Below, piece after piece: positions 38,721 to 45,658 of a stretch of 45,658 nt of DNA. Each line of letters starts with the position of its first letter. The stretch's first letter is position 1. The notes under the pieces were generated by a model. It did not search any database. It was not told the DNA's origin and saw nothing but the letters and a program-made list of their open reading frames with translations. A program made the translations under genes and the position numbers. The DNA is from Rubrivivax sp. (lineage in GTDB: Bacteria; Pseudomonadota; Gammaproteobacteria; Burkholderiales; Burkholderiaceae_C). The stretch is taken from NCBI GenBank assembly GCA_018780805.1, contig JADMJD010000032.1, forward strand, positions 1-45,658, written 5' to 3'.

Positions 38721-40538
38721 TCAGCTGCGCAACGCCGCCTGCAGCGCGCTGGCCTGCGGCTCCGCCGCCAAGCCGCGGCCCAGCAGGGCCAGCGCCTCGT
38801 CGGGCCGGCCCTCGCGGCGCAGCACGGTGGCCGCCTGCAGCACGGCCGCGGCCAGCTGCGCCGCCAGGCGCTCCCGCGCCTGCAGCAGCAGGCCGTCCAG
38901 CCGCTCACCCTGCAGCAGCGGACCCCGGTAGAGCGCCAGCGCACGTTCGGCATTGCCGTTGCGCGCCGCAGTGTCGAACGCCGCGACATCGCTCCACACC
39001 ACGGCCGGATTCAACGCCACGCGGCCGTCGGCCACGCGCACGGCCTCGGGCAGGTCCAGTGCCTTGCGCAGGCGCGAGATGGCCATCTCCAGCGACGAAC
39101 GCGGCGCCTCGGCCTCCAACGAGGGCCAGAGCGTGTCGATCAGGGTCTCGGCGTCCAGCCCCTCGGGGTGGGCGGCCAGCAGGGCCAGCAGTTCCATCGG
39201 CTTTTTCTGCGCCTTGCCGGCTTCGCCGACCAGCGGCGCACCCTGGCGCTGCAGTTGCAGCCGGCCCAGCACACGCACGTGCAAGGCCCAGGGCCAGGCC
39301 TCGCGGTGGGGTTCGGGCGGCGGCAGGCGACGCTCACGGATGGCGTGATGCAGGAACTCGGTGTGCACACCGGCATCCAGCCCGGCAGCCGCGATGCGGG
39401 CTGCCCAGGTTGGAAAACTCACCAGGAAACGGCTGAAGCCGATGGGGGCGGCCAGGTCCAGCGCGGCCAGGGCACGGGACGGGAAGTCCGCCGCCTGCAC
39501 CGCACCGGCCTGCACCGCCTGCGCCATCGCGATGATGGCCTCCAGCACCTGGCCCTGGCCGGCGACCTGGCTGGGACGCAGGCCTTCCAGCAAGGCCACG
39601 GCCTCGGCATGGCGGCCCAACCCGGCCAGCGCGTGCGCGCGCTGCTCCACGTAGCCGGCACGGTCGCGCTCGGGCACCTCGTGGTCCTCGCAAAGGGCCA
39701 GGATGAGCTGGGTACGCTCCAGCGCCGCATGGAAATCACCACGCCGCAGCAGCAAGGACACCTGGGCGCGCAGGCCATGGGGCAACAATGCCGGGCGCAC
39801 CTTCGGACGGCATTGTTCGATGACCCGGTAGGCTCGTTCGGCGCGGGGCCGGTCATCGCCGTGCAAGGCCTGCCGGATCTCCTCGCAGGCCAGGGCCATG
39901 TCCAGCTCGGGGTGTGCCAGGCGGGCGGCGATCTGCTGCAGCTGCTGCGCCGCCGTGCGGGCCAGGTCGGTGCGGCCCCAGTATTCGTAGTTCTGGGCCG
40001 CCAGCCGCCACCAGGCCGCCTGCCAGCGCGGGCTGGCCTGCGGCAAGCTGTCCTGCATCAGGGTCAGCAAGCGTTCACAGGCGGCGTGGTCGTTGACCAT
40101 GCCGTCGTGATCGACCAGCACCTTGGCCATCAACAGCCGTTCGTCGGCCGTCAGGCCCGTGCCGTCACGCAGGGCCAGGAACAGCCGGGCCCGCACCGGC
40201 TGCAGGGCCGGGTCGTCCGAGGCATGGTGATGGTCCAGCGTGGGCCGGCCCAGGCGCACGGTGTCTGCGCGCAAGGCGTCCACACCCGACAAGCTGCCAT
40301 CGACAGCCTCGGCAGCCTCTGCAGCGGCGAAGTCGGCCAGCGCCTCGGTCACGCCGCGGAAATCGGCAAAGTCACACAGCGTGTGCATCAGCGTGGCCAT
40401 CGCAACGCGGGCCACGGCCGCCACATCACCCCGCGCCCGGGCGGCACGCTGCAGCTCGCGCAGCTGCTCACGGACCCCGTGGGCACCGGCCAGCAGATCG
40501 ACCATGCAAGCTTCGATCAACGCATCCTGGTCTCCCAT
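38721..40538 (-). CDS. Transcriptional regulator with C-terminal winged helix and BTAD domain
   Basis: In this 605-aa regulator residues 1 to about 400 form alpha-helical TPR-like repeats with no visible ATPase Walker motifs. A winged-helix DNA-binding domain follows (about 410-505; LHVRVLGRLQLQRQGAPL, KKPMELLALLAAHPEGLDAETLIDTLWP, RSSLEMAISRLRKAL). A short BTAD region closes it (about 505-605; WSDVAAFDTAARNGNAERALALYRGPLLQG). SARP regulators usually carry these domains at the N-terminus, so the order here is inverted. A TAGCAT hexamer lies 7 nt before the ATG. It diverges from porin 1. Confidence 0.82.
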   Translation of the reverse strand: MGDQDALIEACMVDLLAGAHGVREQLRELQRAARARGDVAAVARVAMATLMHTLCDFADFRGVTEALADFAAAEAAEAVDGSLSGVDALRADTVRLGRPTLDHHHASDDPALQPVRARLFLALRDGTGLTADERLLMAKVLVDHDGMVNDHAACERLLTLMQDSLPQASPRWQAAWWRLAAQNYEYWGRTDLARTAAQQLQQIAARLAHPELDMALACEEIRQALHGDDRPRAERAYRVIEQCRPKVRPALLPHGLRAQVSLLLRRGDFHAALERTQLILALCEDHEVPERDRAGYVEQRAHALAGLGRHAEAVALLEGLRPSQVAGQGQVLEAIIAMAQAVQAGAVQAADFPSRALAALDLAAPIGFSRFLVSFPTWAARIAAAGLDAGVHTEFLHHAIRERRLPPPEPHREAWPWALHVRVLGRLQLQRQGAPLVGEAGKAQKKPMELLALLAAHPEGLDAETLIDTLWPSLEAEAPRSSLEMAISRLRKALDLPEAVRVADGRVALNPAVVWSDVAAFDTAARNGNAERALALYRGPLLQGERLDGLLLQARERLAAQLAAAVLQAATVLRREGRPDEALALLGRGLAAEPQASALQAALRS

Positions 40539-40545
40539 GCCGCGG

Positions 40546-40551
40546 ATGCTA
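40546..40551 (-). promoter_or_regulatory. Candidate -10 box 7 nt before the BTAD regulator start
   Basis: TAGCAT (minus strand) lies 7 nt before ATG 40538 with no Shine-Dalgarno, so leaderless initiation is possible. No -35 match. Confidence 0.35.
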
Positions 40552-40601
40552 AGGCTTGGCCTGCAGTCGGCGTCGGCGACACGGGCACGCCACTTGCAGA
40601 A

Positions 40602-40620
40602 ACCGCCTCAGAACCGGGGT
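40602..40620. promoter_or_regulatory. Degenerate 11-bp-period repeat between BTAD regulator and porin
   Basis: ACCGCCTC (40602-40609) is followed at an 11-bp step by ACCGGGGT (40613-40620), resembling the ACCGTCTC repeats at 32005 and 32016. It lies 32-50 nt before the porin 1 ATG. Possible BTAD-regulator site. Confidence 0.25.
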
Positions 40621-40651
40621 GTCACCCGGCCTAACCCTGTTGGAGCCCCCC

Positions 40652-41632
40652 ATGAGAGCACAAATTCGTGCAACAGCGCTTGCTGCTGGTGCGTTGTTGG
40701 CCCTGTCCCCCGCTGCGCAGGCGCAGTCCACGGTGTCGCTGTACGGCCTGATCGACCTGTCGGCCGGCAGCTTCCAGAACCCGGGTGCAGACAGCAGCAA
40801 GGCCGTCGCCAGCGGCAACATGAGCACCAGCTTCTTCGGCCTGAAGGGCACGGAAGACCTGGGCAGCGGGCTGAAGGCCAACTTTGCCATCGAAAGTTTC
40901 ATGCGCAACGACACCGGTGCCGCCGGTCGTTTCAACGGCGACACCTTCTGGGCCCGCAGCGCCTTCGTCGGCCTGAGCAGCGACAGCCTGGGCGCACTGA
41001 ACATCGGCCGCAACACCACCTCGCTGTTCGTCAACACGCTGATCTTCAACGCGTTTGGCGACAGCTTCGGCTTCTCGCCCGCGATCCGCGGTTATTTCAC
41101 CAGCGGCACCGTCACCGGCGACACCGGCTGGAGCGATTCGGTCAAATACACCAGCCCGCGTTTTGGGGGCCTCACCTTCACGGCCCATGTGGCGGCCGGC
41201 GAGGCCAATGGCGGCAAAAACGGCGGGGCCAGCGCGCTGTACTTCGGCGGCCCCGTGGCCCTGGGTTTTGCGTGGCAAACCGCGACCAAGGGCTCGACGG
41301 TGGACAACACCAAGACCTGGCAGCTCGGCGGCTCCTACGACTTCAAGGTGGCCAAGCTGTTCGGCCAGTACGGCAGCGTGGACAACGACGCCAGCGGCAA
41401 CAGCTACGACATCACCGGCTTCGGCGCCTCGGTGCCCGTGGGCGCCGGCAGCCTGCTGGCGCAATGGGGCGCGGTCAGCCCCGACGTGGGCAGCAAACGC
41501 ACCACCTTCAGCGTCGGTTACGACTACTTCCTGTCCAAGCGCACCGACCTGTACGCCGTCTACATGAGCGACAAGATCAGCGGCCTGGACACCGGCACCA
41601 CCTACGCGGTGGGCATCCGCCACCGGTTCTGA
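40652..41632 (+). CDS. Gram-negative trimeric porin (porin 1)
   Basis: This outer-membrane porin of the OmpC-like betaproteobacterial family (326 aa) has a signal peptide ending at about AQAQ. The typical first strand follows (STVSLYGLIDLSAGSF), then FFGLKGTEDLGSGLKANFAIE. The last residue is Phe (TTYAVGIRHRF), required for outer-membrane insertion. ATG 40652 has GGAG 6 nt upstream. It is divergent from the BTAD regulator and convergent with the SLC13 transporter (TGATCA holds both stops). It may provide outer-membrane passage for the transporter's substrate. Confidence 0.92.
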   Translation: MRAQIRATALAAGALLALSPAAQAQSTVSLYGLIDLSAGSFQNPGADSSKAVASGNMSTSFFGLKGTEDLGSGLKANFAIESFMRNDTGAAGRFNGDTFWARSAFVGLSSDSLGALNIGRNTTSLFVNTLIFNAFGDSFGFSPAIRGYFTSGTVTGDTGWSDSVKYTSPRFGGLTFTAHVAAGEANGGKNGGASALYFGGPVALGFAWQTATKGSTVDNTKTWQLGGSYDFKVAKLFGQYGSVDNDASGNSYDITGFGASVPVGAGSLLAQWGAVSPDVGSKRTTFSVGYDYFLSKRTDLYAVYMSDKISGLDTGTTYAVGIRHRF

Positions 41633-43474
41633 TCACAGACCCGTCGCCAGGCCGTAACGGCCGGCCAGTGCCAGGCTGAGACCGGCCCACATGATGATGA
41701 ACAGCGGGCCGCCGACACGCACGAAGTCGCGGAAGGTGTAGCCCGCGGCGTTCATCACCAGCAGGTTGGTCTGGTAGGCCATCGGCGTGATGTAGCTCAG
41801 GTTGCAGCCGAACAGCACCGCCAGCACATAGGGCTCGGCGGGCAGCCCGAGCAGGCGTGCCACCTCGATGGCCAAAGGCGTGCCGATGGCGGCCGCGGCG
41901 TTGTTGCTGACGAAGTTGGTCAGCAGGCCCACCAGCCCCATCAGCGCCGCCAGCACCGCCAGCGCTGGCCAACCGGCCACGCCACCGACGAAGGCCTGCG
42001 CCAGGAACCCGGTGGCGCCGGTGACGGTGAGCGCATCGCCCAGCGCCAGGCTGGCGGCGACGATCAGCACCACGTTGACGGACAGGGCGCCGCCCACCTC
42101 GCGCCAGGCCAGTGCACGCGTGGCCATCAGCACCAGCACGCCCACCAGCGCCGCCAGCGCGATGGGCACCCCGCCAAAGCCGGCCGAGCCCACCACCGCC
42201 GCCAGCGTGCCCAACGCCACCCACGAGTGGCGCTGGCGCGGCAGCGCCAGGCGCTCGTCCAGCAGCAGGCCGATGCCGTCGCGCTGCACGGCCTGCAGCG
42301 CCTCGGGCAGGCCCTGCAGCAGCAGCACGTCGCCCGCGTCCACGCGCTGATCGGGCAGATCTTCGCGGGGGGCCGCACCACCCCGCGCCTTGCGCAGGCC
42401 GATCAGCACCAGGCCGTAGCGGTCGGCCAGGCGTTCGCTGCGCGCGGTGCGGCCGACCATCGGCGATTCAGGGGTCACCACCAGCTGCGCCGCCACCGCC
42501 TGGTGGTCGGCGTCCACCGGCTGGGCGTGCTCGGCGGCCAGCGCGTGCAGCGGCGTCTTCAGACTGGCCTCGAAGTCCTTCAGGTGCTCGGCGGTGTCCT
42601 GCACGATCAGGCGGTCACCGGCGCGCAGCGTGGCCGTCGGCAGCGGCACACCCAGGGCGCCGTTGGCACGCCGGATCTGGCGCAGCGGCAAACGCCCGCC
42701 CGTGCGGCGCAGCACCTCGCGCACCTGCGCACCGTCCAGCCAGGTGCCGGCCTGGATGCGCAGTTCGGCGTCGAACACCGGCTGCACAACAGCCGGCGCG
42801 GCGGTGTCGGCATGGCGCAGCAACCAGGGCGCCACCAGCCACAGGTACATCAGGCCGGGCCCGGCCGCCATGGCCACCAGCGGCAGGAACTCGAACACCG
42901 AAAACGCCTGGGCGCCCAGGCTGGCCGCCAGCGCGACGACGATCAGGTTGGTGGAGGTGCCGATGGTGGTGGACATGCCGCCGATCAGCACCGCAAAGTT
43001 CATCGGCATCAACATGAAACCCGGGCGCCGCCCGGCGCGCTGCAGCGCCGCGATCAGCAGCGGCATCAGCAACACCACCACCGGGGTGTCGTTCATCACG
43101 CCGCTGAACCCGGCGGCCACCAGCAGCACGGCCAGCAGCGCCAGCCGCGGCGAACGTTCCACCAGGCCCGCCAGCCGGCGCGCCGCCGGCTCCAGCGCGC
43201 CGGTGAGCACCAGCGCATGGCCCAGCACCATCAGCGCACAGATCGCCACCAGCGCCGGGTGGCCGAAGCCGCTGAAGAAGCGGTAAGGCTGGACGGCCGG
43301 GTGCGGGAAGATGAAAAACAGCGCCGGCAGCAGGATCAGTACCGCCAGGCAGACGGAGCCGAGCTGGAAGCGGTCCCAGGCGAAGACCGCAAACACGGCC
43401 GCTGCAAACACCAGCATCAGCACGGCATGGCCCGACAGGCCACCCAGGGCCAGGGCATCGAGTGTGAAATTCAT
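41633..43474 (-). CDS. SLC13/DASS-type anion transporter with RCK_C domains
   Basis: This 613-aa inner-membrane transporter has about 11 helices in two blocks, with SLC13 signatures GVMNDTPVVVLLMPLLIAAL, GGMSTTIGTSTNLIVV and FVSNNAAAAIGTPLAIEVARLLG. Between them are two cytoplasmic RCK_C/TrkA-C regions (about 225-300 and 315-400). Such chimeric SLC13 proteins move sulfate, dicarboxylates or other anions, with the RCK parts gating; the substrate is not readable here. A TAGGCT hexamer ends 6 nt before ATG 43474 with no ribosome site. It is flanked by two porin genes. Confidence 0.88.
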   Translation of the reverse strand: MNFTLDALALGGLSGHAVLMLVFAAAVFAVFAWDRFQLGSVCLAVLILLPALFFIFPHPAVQPYRFFSGFGHPALVAICALMVLGHALVLTGALEPAARRLAGLVERSPRLALLAVLLVAAGFSGVMNDTPVVVLLMPLLIAALQRAGRRPGFMLMPMNFAVLIGGMSTTIGTSTNLIVVALAASLGAQAFSVFEFLPLVAMAAGPGLMYLWLVAPWLLRHADTAAPAVVQPVFDAELRIQAGTWLDGAQVREVLRRTGGRLPLRQIRRANGALGVPLPTATLRAGDRLIVQDTAEHLKDFEASLKTPLHALAAEHAQPVDADHQAVAAQLVVTPESPMVGRTARSERLADRYGLVLIGLRKARGGAAPREDLPDQRVDAGDVLLLQGLPEALQAVQRDGIGLLLDERLALPRQRHSWVALGTLAAVVGSAGFGGVPIALAALVGVLVLMATRALAWREVGGALSVNVVLIVAASLALGDALTVTGATGFLAQAFVGGVAGWPALAVLAALMGLVGLLTNFVSNNAAAAIGTPLAIEVARLLGLPAEPYVLAVLFGCNLSYITPMAYQTNLLVMNAAGYTFRDFVRVGGPLFIIMWAGLSLALAGRYGLATGL

Positions 43475-43480
43475 CGGTGC

Positions 43481-43486
43481 AGCCTA
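43481..43486 (-). promoter_or_regulatory. Candidate -10 box 6 nt before the SLC13 start
   Basis: TAGGCT (minus strand) lies 6 nt before ATG 43474, the same hexamer used before the genes at 26554 and 28814. No Shine-Dalgarno and no -35 were found. Confidence 0.35.
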
Positions 43487-43653
43487 GCAGCCGGCCGTGT
43501 CCGGCCTGGAAAGGCCATGACAGACACTCCTGGCATGCGACGACGACAACCCGATGACGGCCTCAGCGCCCGGACGGGCCATTCGGCGCTGTCACACCCC
43601 CGAGAAAACCCGCAGGCACAGTGCGGCATCCACTGAACCACGGGACCCCCGTC

Positions 43654-44598
43654 ATGACCTCCAAGCTTCTCCTGGCCACCCTGGCCACCGCCGCCGCCAG
43701 CACCGTCACCGGCGCCGCCGCGCAATCCAACGTCACGCTGTATGGCCGGGTGGACCTCTCCTTCGCGCAGCAGGCCGACGCCACCAGCAACAAGGAAGTG
43801 CGCAACGGTTCGGGCAGCCGCTTCGGCCTGCGCGGCAGCGAAGACCTGGGTGACGGCCTGAAGGCCGTGTTCCACCTGGAGCACCGCTTCAACGCCGACA
43901 CCGGCGCCCAGAACAACGCCACCCGCTTCTGGGAAGGCAAGAGCATCGTCGGCCTGGAAGGGGGTTTCGGCCGCCTGACCCTGGGCCGCGAAGAAAACCC
44001 CGCCTACACGCTGAGCCAGAACGCCGCCGACCCCTGGGGCGGCGACACCGTGGCCGGCAATGGCAGCATCGTGTCTGGCCGCATCGGCAGCACACGCTAC
44101 AGCGACGCCATCAACTACCGCTACAGCGGCGGCGGTTTCACGTTCGGCGCGCAGATGACCGAAGGCGACGGCCAGGACGACCGCCCCTACAGCCTGGGCC
44201 TGGGCTACGCCGCCGGCGCGCTGAAGCTGGGCCTGGGTTTCGAGAACCCCGGCGATGCCGACGACGACTGGCTGACGCTGTCGGGCAGCTACAACTTCGG
44301 CAGCTTCGAGCTGCGGGGCCTGGTCGGCAACGGCAGCAACGCCAACGGCCAGAAACACGCCGCCTGGCTGCTGGCCGGCACCATGAAGCTGGGCAGCGGT
44401 GAACTGCGCCTGAGCTACGGCCAGCTGAAAAACAAGGACCTGGACGTGGTGGCCGACAAACAACTGGGCCTGGGTTACCACCACGCGATGTCCAAGCGCA
44501 CCACGCTGTATGCCGACCTGACCAGCGAAAAACGCGACAACCTGCCCGGCAACCGCGAAAGCACCGGCTGGGACATCGGCATCAAGCACAACTTCTGA
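43654..44598 (+). CDS. Gram-negative trimeric porin (porin 2)
   Basis: This outer-membrane porin of the same family as porin 1 (314 aa) is clearly diverged from it. The signal peptide ends near AAAQ, followed by SNVTLYGRVDLSFAQQ and RFGLRGSEDLGDGLKAVFHLEHRFN. It contains LTLGREENPAYTLS and ends with WDIGIKHNF (terminal Phe). The longer frame from 43621 lacks a signal peptide at its start, so ATG 43654 is preferred; the ribosome site is weak. It is monocistronic and ends at a bidirectional terminator. Confidence 0.92.
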   Translation: MTSKLLLATLATAAASTVTGAAAQSNVTLYGRVDLSFAQQADATSNKEVRNGSGSRFGLRGSEDLGDGLKAVFHLEHRFNADTGAQNNATRFWEGKSIVGLEGGFGRLTLGREENPAYTLSQNAADPWGGDTVAGNGSIVSGRIGSTRYSDAINYRYSGGGFTFGAQMTEGDGQDDRPYSLGLGYAAGALKLGLGFENPGDADDDWLTLSGSYNFGSFELRGLVGNGSNANGQKHAAWLLAGTMKLGSGELRLSYGQLKNKDLDVVADKQLGLGYHHAMSKRTTLYADLTSEKRDNLPGNRESTGWDIGIKHNF

Positions 44599-44610
44599 CG
44601 CCAACAAAAA

Positions 44611-44640
44611 GGCCGCCCCGGGCAGACACCCGGGGCGGCC
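44611..44640 (-). terminator. Intrinsic terminator between porin 2 and the ABC binding-protein gene
   Basis: A perfect 12-bp G+C stem (GGCCGCCCCGGG / CCCGGGGCGGCC) has a 6-nt loop. On the minus strand it is followed by five T residues, so it ends the minus-strand gene at 44659. Porin 2 may use the same stem from the other side. Confidence 0.9.
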
Positions 44641-44658
44641 TGGATACGAGCAAGGCGG

Positions 44659-45658
<1,000 letters not shown>

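Overview
The window is G+C-rich DNA (A+T-rich only in a few promoter regions) packed with genes in short operons. The organism is probably a betaproteobacterium of the order Burkholderiales (Rubrivivax/Leptothrix/Roseateles-like). The pointers are a DUF3567 protein, a PhaM-type PHA granule protein, a free-standing homocysteine-binding half of MetH, FIST and PEP-CTERM proteins, and porins starting with the 'QSxVTLYGxxDLS' pattern. No tRNA, rRNA, CRISPR array, transposase or phage gene was seen.

Layout. (1) 1-12.6 kb: alpha-glucan locus. malK-malE-malF (minus) diverge from glgP-glgB-glgX-malQ (plus) across an A+T-rich region carrying overlapping TGTAGT/ACTACA palindromes. The genes would import maltodextrin, phosphorolyse, branch and debranch glucan, and recycle short chains. 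malG does not directly follow malF. (2) 12.6-20.9 kb, minus strand: DUF3108 protein, DUF3567 protein, tandem AAA+ ATPase, GGDEF/EAL protein, MetH homocysteine domain, secreted M4 metalloprotease. (3) 20.9-31.1 kb: fumarylacetoacetate hydrolase-family enzyme; ABC ATPase plus an ABC-permease/M1-peptidase fusion; LysE exporter; DUF6544-like lipoprotein-like protein; Crp/Fnr regulator; retropepsin-like protease; phaM coupled to a FIST sensor. (4) 31.1-32.2 kb: decayed chimeric remnant and regulatory DNA. (5) 32.2-38 kb: glycolate oxidase operon glcD-glcE-methyltransferase-[167-bp palindrome]-lrgA-lrgB-glcF. LrgAB is a good candidate for its glycolate/glycerate carrier. (6) 38-45.7 kb: PEP-CTERM protein, BTAD-type regulator, two porins flanking an SLC13/RCK transporter, and the C-terminal part of a glycerol-type ABC binding protein that runs off the window.

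Most notable: an 83-bp triple-hairpin repeat occurs twice. One copy sits at the malQ/protease convergence and overlaps the protease stop codon. The other lies inside glgP, in frame, and adds exactly 27 residues between the conserved GSGVFS and DPGRY blocks. Also notable are the long palindrome inside the glc operon, a set of starts with a TANNNT hexamer 6-7 nt before ATG (possible leaderless mRNAs), and an 11-bp direct repeat resembling operators of BTAD/SARP regulators.

All functional calls come from reading motifs and context; no database search was run.
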